Shown: positions 9,019 through 21,300 of the stretch, piece after piece
How positions within the stretch are numbered: the stretch's first letter is position 1
Layout of the letters: each line of letters begins with the position of its first letter
Assembly: GCA_049999765.1 (NCBI GenBank)
Contig: JBNGIQ010008245.1
Coordinates: 1-32,221 of the forward strand
Length of the DNA: 32,221 nucleotides
Origin: Phaeoceros laevis
Lineage: Eukaryota; Anthocerotophyta; Anthocerotopsida; Notothyladales
Direction: 5' to 3'
Notes under the pieces: generated by a model
Databases searched by the model: none
What the model saw: the letters and a program-made list of their open reading frames with translations, nothing else
What the model was told of the DNA's origin: nothing
Program-made: the position numbers and the translations under genes

Positions 9019-10766
9019 GGCTGGGTCCAGTTTTCGGACCATTGGCAGGTTTGTAGCATTCAGGCCTACTTCGATAGAGCATTTGCATGCCTCCTTTCCG
9101 CATCCCCACCTCACGGCTGTGGTGCGTGGAATTGCGCAGCTCCCGGTGGTGTTGTTACAGAACGAGGGGCTGCTAAGGCTGCAGGTGGAACAACGCTCAG
9201 CTTTGGAGTCATTTTCACCATATGTGTGGTTGCGTTTGTCGGCACCAAGGTCTTTCTCGGTGTCCTGCTTTACTGGAAGTGGAGTCGCAGCAGGAATGTG
9301 TGCCACATCCAGGTCTCCGGTGAGGAATCCCCGTTTTTTTGTCCCCTTCCGGTCTTCATTGCTGCTTTCTAGGAGATCTTTGGAGGTAGTTAACCTGCAA
9401 GACTCCGGTGACGTTTTGTCAGGAGGCAAGCTGGTCATGTTTCAGACTTCTGGCAAGGCTTCTCCTTCATCCAAAGCTATGCTTAGGAAAACGGAGACCC
9501 TGAGTAATAAGGACATCATAGGGAGCGGAGGCTTCGGCACTGTCTACAAGCTGGTTCTGGATGACCACTCTGCGTATGCTGTCAAGAAGTTAGCCAGGGG
9601 AGGCGCCGATCATGACCGTGGGTTCGAGAGGGAGCTCGAGACTTTGAGTGACATAAAGCACCGGAATCTAGTCACACTTCGTGGTTACTACAGCGCTCCG
9701 CAAGTCAACCTCCTTGTGTATGATCTCATGGCCAATGGCAGCCTTGAGGATAATCTGCACAGTATGTCACCTCTCCCTACCCTTTTTCGCCTGCTTTCGG
9801 CTGCTAGGAGCGGGTGGCGAGGATATTGACTAAGCTCCTTTCGTTTGGATAAAGCAGACAGGTTAGAAACGGAAGAACCTCTCGACTGGCCCACTCGACT
9901 GAATATTGCAATCGGTACCGCTCGTGGAATAGCTTACCTCCACCACGACTGCATCCCCCATATCATCCATAGAGATATCAAGGCCAGCAACATCTTGCTG
10001 GACGAAGACATGGAGGCTCATGTTGCCGATTTTGGGCTAGCGAAGCTGCTCAGCCCTGATCGGACACATGTCACAACTGTTATGGCTGGCACTTTCGGTT
10101 ATTTGGCTCCCGGTATCCACTTTTCAGCACTTCCATCTGCTCATCATCACTTGATGTTGAAGAGTGTAGCCTAGATCGTGCACTGCAAGGACGTACGTTT
10201 GGAAGTATCACCTTTGTTTGTGGACATGCAGAGTACATCGAAACGGGAAAAGCAACTGAAAGGGGTGATGTCTTCAGTTATGGCGTAGTACTTGTGGAGC
10301 TGATTACTGGAAGGAGACCGACAGACGAAATCTTCGTTGACAGTGGCCTCAGCTTAGTGCAATGGGTATGGCCTCGCACTTTTTACATTACCAGTTGTCG
10401 CATCAAAGAATTCATAACCAGGTCATTTTTTGTGTCACTTCTGAAGGGTGTCTGTGTCATGACCTGGTCATTTCATAAGTTTCTCGGGGCTCTTTGCAGG
10501 TGCGGCTGTTGAATGAGAATGGACAAGTAGCAGACTGGTTCGATGATGAACTTGTGGACTCGGCTTCAGAGGAGCAGTTGGCAGAAGCCATTGATATCGC
10601 TTGTCAGTGTTTGAGTCCAAGTCCCAAGTTGAGGCCGAGCATGCTGCAGGTCTTGAAACTCTTGGAAAGGTTACAAGCTAAGTATGATGACAACTACCCC
10701 TACCCTGAATCTGAGAGAGGCAGTGCTCCATCACAAAATCTTGGTCTTGGGGAATTAGCCGACTAA
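9019..10766 (+). CDS. FEI-like receptor protein kinase, membrane span and full kinase domain, 5' end unresolved
   Basis: Exons: 9019-9319 (5' limit unknown), 9390-9761, 9858-10112, 10232-10365, 10500-10766, with matching phases. The first holds a membrane span ([14 protein letters not shown], then [11 protein letters not shown]) and a basic stop-transfer stretch. The kinase shows [10 protein letters not shown], the ATP lysine in [14 protein letters not shown] with an RD catalytic loop, [18 protein letters not shown] completed across an intron, and [22 protein letters not shown]. All catalytic residues are present. Motif order and wording are closest to the FEI1/FEI2 group of leucine-rich-repeat kinases, which act at the plasma membrane in cell-wall signalling. 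The leucine-rich repeats were not found. Either they lie in unrecognised upstream exons or this copy lacks them. The first intron (9320-9389) is the weakest call. Its 3' end was copied to 4031-5190. Confidence 0.85.
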
Positions 10767-10997
10767 CTGACCAATGGTGGGCAGGCCATGAAGGAGCTAG
10801 GCCCCACCAAGTTCCGTGACAATATAGTCCCTAGAATAGCCTGGTAGCCCAACTCTGGCGCTTGAAGTTTGAGCGTTGTACACTTTAGTCTAGCTCTTCT
10901 GGTGTGTCTTCAAGCTAAACCGGCATGGCAAAGTGATAACAACTCAGAGCTTATGGCGAAGACTCTATGAATGAGCCGGACAGGTCACAAAATTGTT

Positions 10998-11165
10998 GTG
11001 ACTATGAACTTATAGTCCGAGCTTGATAGGAGCAGTTCGCACAAGGTGTTCCACCCAAATATTAAGCTCAGACCAGCGTGCTTTGAGTTGTCTAACCCGG
11101 AAAGAGGCGGTCTTCCACAGGCAAATCTGGGGCTTGGGAGATTAGTCAATGAACTGACCAAGGGT
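10998..11165 (+). pseudogene. Relic of the kinase last exon downstream of the intact gene
   Basis: The order TATGAACTT, GAGCTTG, GGAGCAGTTCGCA, CTCAGACC, GCGTGCTTTGAG, GGAAAGAGG, AATCTGGGGCTTGGGAGATTAG, ending in GTCAATGAACTGACC, follows the last exon and stop region at 10540-10775. Large deletions remove most of the middle and no frame is open. It is the counterpart of the relic at 4950-5160. Confidence 0.6.
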
Positions 11166-11210
11166 GAGCTGGAGTCGCCGCAGGACACGATAGAATCCAC
11201 GCTCCACAAA

Positions 11211-11943
11211 GTGCCTTGAACTACCAGTGTACAGTACCTAGGGAAACTGGTGACATGCTGGTACTTCGAGCTTCCAATCAGCTTCGAATTTATTGTGATT
11301 GACCCGTCAATCGCACGGGTCAATCGTTAAACACACTTCCGTCTTCTTTCAACGTTGAGTGCTATGCTGAAGTTGCCCAACCAGTGTTAGCTCACCATCG
11401 GGTTGAACTCACTAGAAGCTGTCAATAATCTGGAAACAAACGAGGAGAGAGAGCATTGAGAGGGTGAGGGAAAAATACTGCATCCCGTACCAGTCCTGTT
11501 CACCTTACAAGGAGGCACTGTAACGGCTGGTCTAACTGAACCCTCGATCTAACAAATGACGCATATTCTCCCTTATTAACAGAACAAGCAGGAAGCAGGC
11601 ATTCTGAGATTGAAGCAGTGAAGCTTGCCCGATCAATTGAAGCACTCACTGGTGGGTGCAATGCGCGCATATGCTTGAGATGGAGGGGGCGGGAGTAGTT
11701 CTTTTACAGCTCCCTCTCCGGCCTCTATTCGTCCTCCGGCATTCAACAGTGCCATCCATCAGGTCTTTCTCTTGAATTGGCGCCTTTTTGATTGTACTGT
11801 TAGCATTTTGCACCTGGCTTTTAGCAAAAACTTGGTGTGGAAGCTTGTGTTCTGAGGTCTCAATTGCCTCCACATTGATTGTGCTGGTGTTTTACGACGA
11901 GCTCTGACGTGAAAGACAGTCCAAAGCCAGGTTTTGGGACTTA
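11211..11943. other. Intergenic DNA before the ion-channel gene
   Basis: No protein motif or RNA gene was recognised. It should contain the promoter and leader of the PEC-like gene. Confidence 0.4.
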
Positions 11944-12476
11944 ATGGACGCTCTTGAGCTGTCTGGATTTCTGCTTTCTTCTGAGCTGCAAAGGAAACGG
12001 AACATTGTGCATCACCTTATCCAGTTGTAGCAGCACAGGTGGGAATTGCACAGACGATTGTCGGATTGTAAGATCCCTCAGCACCGTAGGAGGTGTGTCA
12101 AATTATTGGCTGGACATTCGGCAGGCGACGGCCAAGGTGTTCTTCTCCTAGTAAATGCTTCGTTAACTTCTATGTTCGAGGAAAATGTTTCCGTTCTGAC
12201 TTCAATTTCGGTCACCAGATTTAAACTGCTCAACGCCACAGACAGGACCATGGAGCAGGCTTTGCAAATGCTGCTGGAAGCCCGAAACGCAACACCTCAA
12301 AAATCATGCGGGATCGAAAGTGAGTGGCGACCACGGTCCTGTGCCAGCAAACACATCCCAGAGTGGTCAAGAGCGCCATGGGTGGAAATTGGGAGATCCG
12401 ACCAGTCTAGTGTTTCTTCAAGTACGATCCTGCCTTTGATGCATATTTGTTTTCTCTTTCTCACCACATCCATACG
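11944..12476 (+). other. Probable 5' exons of the PEC-like channel, not resolved
   Basis: PEC proteins carry a plastid transit peptide and some upstream sequence before the part I can match from 12518 on. An ATG at 11944 opens a frame starting MDALELSGFLLSS, and a 144-codon frame spans 12046-12477. A strong donor-like site occurs near 12308 (AAA|GTGAGT) and another at 12477 (GTAAGA). Neither joins in phase to the exon at 12518, so no model is given. Confidence 0.4.
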
Positions 12477-12517
12477 GTAAGAACAATGTGATTAATGCTG
12501 TACATTGTGATCGTCAG

Positions 12518-15500
12518 GGTGTCGTGGCCGGAGCATCACTCATTGTGTTTGGCCCTGCCATAGCGAAGACTCTGTTTTCCAAGACTTCTGTTTTGCTCCG
12601 CACCGGAATTTCGTTATCTCGAGTACATCATCGAACATCGTTTTCACACCTTGCATGTTTGGCTGCTTCGTTATATCCAAAACCTCGGCCCCTTGGGTTA
12701 GAAGTTACTCCACCAAATGTGACTACGATGTCTTGGACATTTGCTCGCATGTCGTACATGCTGGATGTGCTGATGGAAAGACTTCCCGTTGCGTAAGCTA
12801 CCGATGGTATCACCAGTTCTTATGATAATTTCCGTCCCTAAGATGCAGAGCTTGTTAACAGTCAGGTGACATAGATATGGACTTGGTTGCAGGTACGTGC
12901 TGTTGTTAATCTTGGCTTGTCTGTCTCTCATAACAGCCGGTGGACTTCTGTTTTCGTATCACAGGTCAACTATATCACTCCGCATTTGTACACTTTTCCT
13001 TGGGTGCGAAGGTCCTACTTGTTAGAGGCACTCTTGTTGTCAGAAAGGACCCTTCTGTACTTCTGGAATTTGGCTCATGGTCTGATGTTATGGTGCTTCT
13101 AGGAATAGGAAACAAACACTGGGTGATGCAATGTGGGATGCGTGGGCATGTGTGTGCTCTTCTGGCACACATCTTAAGGTGAGTGACTAGATATTTTTGG
13201 AGATCCTCCCAATAGTTCAGGTGAAACTTATCTCTGTAGTCCTGAGTTGCAGGAAAGGACCCGTCCAGAGCGTACCATTGGGCTTATGCTGGCCCTTGGT
13301 GGGCTGCTTTTCTACTCTTTGCTTACAAGTACATTGACTGCACAATTCAAGGTTAGCCTTTTCCAGATTGCAGTCTGTTTCATTTAGAGCTGTCTTCTGT
13401 GATGACGCGTGATGTGTCTGTTACAGAGTCGCATGGAGTGGCTTCGTGAAGGGGCCCATTCTCAAGTTATGGAGAGTGGACATATCGTAGTTTGTGGAGC
13501 GAATAAACACCTGACAACCATTCTTAAACAGCTGAATAAATCTCAGGAGCTTGCAATCGAAGATGGTACTGCAGAAAGCAGGCAGGTTCTGTTAGTATCC
13601 TCGCCTGAACCTTAGAACGTACTGCTTCCTTACACCTGATGGCTATAGTGCTGATACTATCCACAATTGGAGTTACAGGAAGCAGACCATTTTGTTACTC
13701 TCAGAACGACCAAGAAAGGATATGGAGAAGCTTACGGCAACTGTTGTGAAGGAATGCCCGCAGATAGAAGTGCTAACTCGGAGGTTCGCATTCTGGGTGG
13801 GAGTGCACAGCTTGCAGGTTGTCTGATAGTGGTTTGACAGTTGGCACCAGCTTAGTTTTGTGTATTGCATGGTTCCACTTTGCCATACTTGCGTTCGGCA
13901 GGCAATCCTTTTCGTTTTAAGCCGCTGTTGTTTCACCTGCAGTGGCAGCCTCAGCAGCAGGCTTTCCTTCCAGAAAGTTGCCGCAGACAAAGCTCGTTCC
14001 GTGATTCTACTTGCAAACAAGGATGACCCGTGAGTTTTCTCCCCAGTCTATTAGAGCCTGGCATCCACATTCGTTGTCATTTATCAACTCAAGATGCTAG
14101 TTCCAGCTTGGGCGTTAACCAACATGCTCTACAGGTATGAAGCAGATGCTGATGCAGTTCTGTCTTTGCTAGCGTTGCAACCTCTGCTTGAAGGCTCTGC
14201 TGGGCACGTGGTTGCAGCGGTGCGTCAACCCGGACTGTCATGCTGATGTTTTTCTGGAGTCCATGACGTAAAAGGCGTTATAACAATCACACCGTTTCAA
14301 TTCAGGTGTCCAGGGCTAGCACTGCAGAATTATTAAAATCCCTGTCTGGTTTAAACGTGAGCCCAGTTCAAGATCTATCCTCAAAGCTTCTTGTTCAATG
14401 CTCACGGCAGAGAGGGCTGGTTGATGTCTACCGGAAACTTCTTGACCACAGCAGTATGCCCCTGGCCTTGTTGAATTTTAGTGAGGGTAAAACTAGAAGG
14501 CCAATGTTATATGTGGTCTGTCAGGTTCACCACTGATAGGACGGGCTTCGTGCACTGTCAGTGCCCTTTCATTCATTATTCCCAGATACTATTGACTTGT
14601 CCTGGTTTTCTGAGAAGCTAATTACGCTCGCTTCGTTCATGAAATAGAGGAAATCATCAACCTACGTCGGTTTCCACAATTGACTGGCCTCCCATATCGA
14701 GAGTTGAGGCGTGGGTTTCCAGAGGTGAGATTGTCACTTTTTCAAGGTATAGCCGCTAGTCACGTGCCATAGCTACATTCTGGACAACCGTGTTGCTCAC
14801 TGTAATCTGGATATTCTTCCTGTGTGATAGGCTGTTGTCTGCGGCCTTATCCGTGCTGGAAAGGTAAATTTCCATCCGAAAGAAAATGATCTTCTGCACA
14901 AAAATGACAAGGTCAGCGGTGATGTTTTTGCAATAAAGCAGTAGCTTGCCGTTATCATCTATATTTCTGAGTGTGCAGCGATAGACTTTGCATGTGCTTC
15001 AGGACAGAGAGCAGCAATTGTTATTTATTCACGCTTGGCTTTTTTGGTGGCGGAAGTCGTTCCTGTCTGGGAGAGGTTCTTATTGTCTCCTTCTTTGTGT
15101 CAGTACAGATACTAGTCATTGCACAAAAGAACACCAACAGGCAGCCTCCAGCTGCACTACTAGTTGCAGCGGAAAAGTACCGCACAAGAATGGACGACTT
15201 GACTAATTTGGCTCCAGTTTCCTTGCCTCTTCTGGACCACAAAATTCAACGGCCTCCAAAAGGAATGTCAACGTCTAAGGTGGTGTTTTGGGTCCCAAGT
15301 TGTTTTTTGCATTAACTGAATGTATAGGCAGAGCCAGATGACAGTTGAGGAAGATACTTATGGGCAGAGGATTTGCTGTTCTGACTTCTGGAGGAAAGCA
15401 GTACTTGGGTCCTGGAACAAGTTGTTTGTGCGTGGTGCTTAACTACTTCTAACGCGCTGTAGAGATTGAAGTCACATTTTGGTGGACACAATGGTTTTAT

Positions 15501-17406
15501 GCCATATTTGATCTGCAAAAGAAAGTCCTTTTTTAGTGTTAATTGGTGGAGTTTACCAAATGGGGGCAATACATGTGGATCGCAGACAGCTGAATGGACA
15601 TCTGACAGGAAAGAACGAATTGTGATGCTTGGATGGCGTCCAGGTGTTGGTGACATGATGCTGGAGTATGATGACTACGTTGGTCAAGGCAGTGAACTGG
15701 TGCTTATACTTGACCTGGGATCTACAAGTGTCTGCTGCATTGATCGTTTGTAATTGTTGGGTTCATCCCGCAAAGGGTTGCTCCTGGTGACAGTTGTTCT
15801 GTTCCAAGACCTTTTTGCAACGCCTATGCTGCTTCCTATGACCATGTAGCGCACGACCACGTGATATTTAAATTTGCTTTTACCTGCTGGAAAGTTATTG
15901 ACTGCTAGATGTTGTTTCAGCTGGACGCTCATCTCATTACAAATGACATGGACTGACAGATTATTCTAGCAGAAGCTTCTCTAGAAGAGAGAAGTCGGGA
16001 TATTCAAAGAAAGATCTCCAGCCCTCTGCGGAATATACATGTTACACACAAGGTAGTTTACTGTCTTTGTGATTGTCGTCAGAGGTCTTTTGCGAGATGC
16101 ACAGCGTGGGGAAGGTAGCATATGGTTGTCGAACAATGTCGTCTCCCAGACTCACCCATGTGCCGCTGGATCAGGTTGGAAATCCCATGAGTCGAAGGGA
16201 TCTAGCTGGGGCCATACTTGGTGCCTCCTCTGCTGCCAGTGAGAGTATTGAGAAGGTTCCTCTGTCTCTTGTGGTGATTGCTGACAGAGGCTGGCATGTC
16301 GGAGGTATTATTGAAGGTTCCATACAGCAGTAAGAGTAAGACTATGTACAGGAGTGATGTCATCACGGCTATGATTTCTTCAGACACTTTTCTATTTTCG
16401 TGCAGATCCAACTAAGCCAGACAAGCAATCAATTTTTGCTCTATTGATGGCGGAATCACTGTGCAAGCAATATGGAGTTAAGGTGATATAGAACACTTGG
16501 TGGTAGATTTGACGAATAAAGAGGTCAAATCTTGGACCACTCACCAGCATTCAGGCTTCATGTTCTCTGTGGCAAAAATGCTGACATTTTTCTTGTCATC
16601 TCAGGTGGCAAGCTTGGTTGCGGAGTTTGTGGACACGAATTTAGGAAATCAGGTCCTGGTGTCCCTTAATAGTTTTTTAGCAAGCCACTATCGTTCAGAA
16701 ATTAAGCGAGATGAGGGATCTGATAGTACCATGCTCACCTAGTTGCAGGTTGTGAAGAGCCAAAAATCATTCACCTACATTGGGACAACGGAACTCATGG
16801 GCCTCGTCACAGCTCAAGGTGAGCCTTTCTTGACAGCGAGAGTGCAACGGTATAGTCATTGTTGTACAAAGTAACAAATTCTTGCAACTGCTCTGTATGA
16901 AGTCCTGGAGCAGAGTGAACTTAACGCTGTGTGGACCGAGCTCTTAAACTCTTGGGGCAATGAAATTTACGTCAAGGTACGGAATTCACCTCAAGTCTGA
17001 GTTGCTCGGACTATGATATTCACATCAAGGAGCACCAGTCAGGACAGAGCAGGAGAACTAGCAGCTCAGTAACTGTGTCATGGGCAGGACATCGAACTGT
17101 ATCAAGACTTGAAGGAGACGGCCACTTTTGCAGAACTTGCAGAACGAGCTGTGAGACGAGACGAAGTGGCAATAGGTTATCGGCAGAACAACAAGATCGT
17201 ATGATCCATATATCTCATGTTGGATCTTTTTCTGTCTGAAACTCACCGGTACAAATCACAACGTACTAACTTTCGTAACCCGCTTTGGTTCTTAATTGAC
17301 ACAGGTGCTGAACCCCAAGGATAAAACAGAAGCACTGACACTCAAGTCGGGCGATTCACTTGTGGTCATATCAGAGTTTGAACATTCTAAATTTGTTAGG
17401 GGTTGA
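12518..17406 (+). CDS. PEC: Plastid envelope ion channel of the PEC (POLLUX/DMI1-like) type
   Basis: Exons: 12518-12792, 12893-12964, 13103-13178, 13253-13351, 13427-13585, 13686-13783, 13943-14029, 14135-14219, 14306-14480, 14648-14724, 14831-14911, 15109-15279, 15463-15699, 15960-16052, 16175-16304, 16406-16482, 16605-16652, 16749-16818, 16903-16976, 17088-17198, 17305-17406. All 21 join in phase to 798 residues; Arabidopsis PEC1/PEC2 have just over 800. PEC proteins are CASTOR/POLLUX relatives in the chloroplast envelope, linked to potassium and stress-triggered calcium signals. Landmarks: hydrophobic VLLLILACLSLITAGGLLF, pore-side WDAWACVCSSGTHLK, hydrophobic ERTIGLMLALGGLLFYS, first RCK-like domain (HIVVCGANKHLTTILKQLNK), ALLKSLSGL-like and LLVQCSRQRGL stretches, second RCK-like domain (IVMLGWRPGVGDMM) and C-terminal VAIGYRQNNKI. 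Extra N-terminal residues should lie upstream of 12518. No disabling mutation is visible. Confidence 0.92.
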
Positions 17407-18382
17407 ACATTCTGTTTAACGCTTTCGACTACCGGAGCACTCCTTTTACCGGGATTCTGTCAGCTACTTTCCTGTCGCGGGGGCATCTTGTATAACTGTC
17501 AGTACCCTGACAACTGGCGATACTTGACATATCCATCGGGACCACAGCTGCAACAAACAAGCACCTTAAAAGAATATTCTCGGTCGATTGGTTTCACGGT
17601 CCAGCATACACCAGCTGTGAGTTTGGGTTCCAGTGGTTCTCTGACATCAGACGGCAAGACGGCATCGATTCCCAGCGAATATAACGATACTCTATAACAA
17701 TTCCAAGTTCCAACGTTCCAACCTTCAAAGTTGCCCCAAAGGACGATAAAAATAAACCTCCTCCTCCCCTGCGACTGCGACTTGGGGTAAATAGCTCACA
17801 AGGTCTGGTGCTCTGACCTGGTGCACTGTATGATGTTACATAATGGACATTCCAGAGTCCAAACAAGTGCTGCATTGACAAAACGGAAGAGTATCAATTT
17901 GGGGTACCACCACGGAGATACTCCACCCTGATCAGGTGGAGTATCCGGCAGGAATGTACGTTAATTCCATTTGCCAAGCGGGGCAGCTGGCCACGGTGCT
18001 CATGGCCGTGCATGGGCCCTGGAACTCTGGGCTACCCTTCGTCTCCCAAGGGTTGGCACCACTATTGCGGTGTGCCGCATCCTTGTGCGCTGCTGGATCG
18101 ACCGCACTGGCGAGACAGGGGCTGCTGTTCCAGAGGTGCGGATTTTTTATACATTCGTTTTTTGGAAGAGCGCACCGAAGGCCTCGTAGGCTCCAGAGAA
18201 TTTCGCTTCTCCGGATTTGGATTATGTCTGTTCAATCAAGCTCTGACCTGCTCAAAAGAGCCCCAGTCCTCATCAATCGGAAAATTTTCGATACCAGCGG
18301 ATGCAGGCTTTGGTTAGCTGTAGATCGAACTGGTTCTGAGCTGGACGATTGGACGATTCAGCATCAGTGTCAGGGAGGTTGA
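17407..18382. other. Intergenic DNA between the channel and SEC14 genes
   Basis: Several overlapping short frames occur (17936-18382 is the longest) but none has a recognisable motif or joins clearly to the next gene. An unrecognised 5' exon of the SEC14-domain gene could lie here. Confidence 0.4.
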
Positions 18383-21300
18383 ATGCGGGTGGTTATTGTT
18401 GAACGCGAATACATGGACACTGTCGATGACTACGGCGTGCATGATAGGGGCATGGGAGGATCAACTGGTGTCAAAGCGGGGCAGAATATTCGAAGGAAGA
18501 AATTGTTCAGCAGGCTTCCATGGTGGAGAGGAAAAGCGGATCCAGGGGCTACAATTTCAACTCCTCTTAAGGAGTCTGTTTCTGAAAACTCGGATTTTCG
18601 TATGGCTCAACGAGGATGGGACGTGCATTGGGGTGGAGCTTCGAATGGAAAGGGACGGAACAAAAGAGGACCGCAGAAGCTTCAGTGTGCTGGGCGAAGG
18701 GCAGAGTTGCAAAACCCTCAAGTGGAGACCATTCTGGATGTGATGCAGAAACGTGTCAGGCAGGAGCTTACCTGTCTGCCTTCTGGCAAACAGTGTGATT
18801 CCCTGACCAGTCTTTCCCTGAGATTTGATCCCACCTCATGCGCCGGGCCTGACAGTATAATTAGTGCATCCGACACCGGTATGGATCAAGGTGTGGTTCA
18901 TCAGACCGGAGCAGAGAGTGATAGACACATTCTTGAACACCACCTCTCAACAAACTGTGGGCAGTTTGTGACTTATCCGTTAAGTCCTGACATGGAGGAC
19001 TTGCAGCAAATGTTGAATATGGAGTGCCGCAGGTGCCTGTTCGTCACGTTTGTCATGGCTTCTGGATTGAGGCTTGTAGGGCAACGGAGGTGCTGGCCTC
19101 TGTTAGAACTGTTTCTAGTTCCTTGGATGCCAGTTCACTCTCATGGACATGGTCAGAGTAGCATTCCAAGGTGGAGACGGTGGTCACATGTGGCTCTGAA
19201 AATCGGTGTCGCTCTTTCCACTCGATTTTGTAGTTCATTTCTAGGACCTTTTCTTACAGCTCACGCCTTTCTTTCTATGGGGGGTTTTAGACCAAGTCAG
19301 ACTAGCACAGTACGAAACTATCTGAGTTCCAACACAGCGTCAGTGGAGATTTCCAGCATAGTATGTCCTCACGCTGTAGTAACGAAGAGTCATGGACCAC
19401 CATACCCACAGCCACTTAACAGACACCCTGAAGAGGGCTGTGCAACGCCAAATAGAGAAGTGTTCATGAGTCAGCAGAATGGCATGGCAGAAGGCAATAC
19501 AGCAGTTCCTGCAAGCGCCGGTGTGAAGTGCACCCTCGCTCCCGACCAAACATTGAGGTCTCATGAATTTACATATGTAATGGGGTCTGAGGATGAAAGG
19601 CGACTTACAGATGGACAATGTGATGTTGATTGTATTGCAGAAGACTCCGTGCAGGGGCTAGTTGAGCAGGTTTCACACGAGAGCCTTATTTTCGATAGCA
19701 GTTGCACCACATTACCGCAGGCCTTACTGGCTTTCCAGGAAAGTGCTCAGCCGTGTGACTCATATGTTCGATTTGATCCAGGGAACACAGGCCGTGAAGT
19801 CATGGTATTAGCTCCCTGTCATATTCAGGAGACAGTAGCTTCTTGTGTTGATGGTCGTAGCTTCAACCCTGAGGCTGTCACCAGACAAAACTGCGCTGAC
19901 ATCTTAGCTCTACCAGCTCTTGTGGATGAGGTCACAGAGGCCGTTGGTGGTGACTGGATGCAATGCCCATCGCAAACAGGACCTTCTACGGGCCATGGCC
20001 ATATTGGCTCGGATTCTGAAGCAACAAAGCCATCCCCGGGGTTGGAGAATGCAGTTCCATTACTTTTGTGTGGGACTGAGCCCTATGCGGACTATGCATG
20101 CATGCATGGAAGGACGCAAGAGTTGCATCCTTGTTTTATCCCGGATAGCATCGAGCTGAATTCTCTTGACGCCAAAAGAGCCGGATGTGAACTTGCAGAA
20201 GCTTATGTGAATCAAGGTCAAAAGTCTGAAGGCAATGAGCATTTTGATTGTCCAATGGCTGTCCCATTGAATGGGGAGGACTTGTTCAACGAATCACCTA
20301 CTGACGAACTGCTGTGTACCCCACTCAATGAGTTTGAAGACACCGTGCAGCCTATTCTTTTTAGTGCGCGGCAAGCTTGCCGAGATAATACTGGTCTTCC
20401 AGGAACCGTTGCTTGTGAAATAACCGTGAACATGTCCATGTTAACTGAGACTGGTACTGGCGCCAGCTGCTTAGACCTCCCACTTGAGACAGGAATGGAT
20501 AATACATGCATTCCAACCGCAAGTTTGAAGGCAGATACTGATGAGAAATGGTCAGAGTTTGGTAGGCCAGAATCTGCTCAAATCTATGAAGCAGATACTG
20601 CGTCCTTGACCAGTTCTAACTCAAGCTCGTCACTGGGTTTCACAGATAGGTACTCAATGCTAGTTTGCTGACCCTGACCTTTGGTGATGCGAATTCTTCT
20701 TCTCCATTGATGTTTAAACTGGTTTGCCTGCGCTGCAGTGAAGACGAGATGATGCAGTCTGGAGACACGGTGCAATCAATACAGCCAGCACAGGATCCTA
20801 CGTTTCAAGTAGGTGAGGACCTGCTTCAAGAAGACCCTCTGGATGGGTGCACATGGAATGGAACGGACAATGAAAAATTGCTCAGCACTCATGACCGTGA
20901 ACTGGACCCGGTGCACCAATTGTCAGGTGTCACCAGAAGAGAACATCTGCTGATTCCTCAGATCACTTTGGAATCACCGAAACTAGGACAGGTTGTGTAT
21001 TCCCACAGTGATCATCCCACATGTGTGGCTATGAGAAGTGTAAGTGTCTACATGTACCTCATATTATTGACAAATCGAGCTCTCAGAGTGGCATGGATTG
21101 CCAGGTTTTTCTAACTATTGGCATGATTTCTGGTTGTACAGAAGCGTCATGCAAATGCAGATCAGGAATATTGGAAACTCTCTGATCTTCAGGCCTCACC
21201 CTGGGGCCATATGGTTTTCTGGCATGGGCATTGCCGCGACAGCAGGCCTACGCTTTGTGTCCTCCTTGGAAAGGCTGTGTGCAATTTATCTCCTCCTATG

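Noticed and set aside
8527-9438. Minus-strand open frame of 303 codons overlapping the receptor kinase
   Set aside because: It lies opposite the kinase 5' exons, has no family motif, and the plus strand shows a clear membrane span and kinase motifs with splice sites.
20665-21114. Treating the 20665 frame as a separate gene from the 18383 frame
   Set aside because: A donor at 20650 and an acceptor at 20738 join the two in phase (GFTDSEDE), and the SEC14 exons follow in phase.
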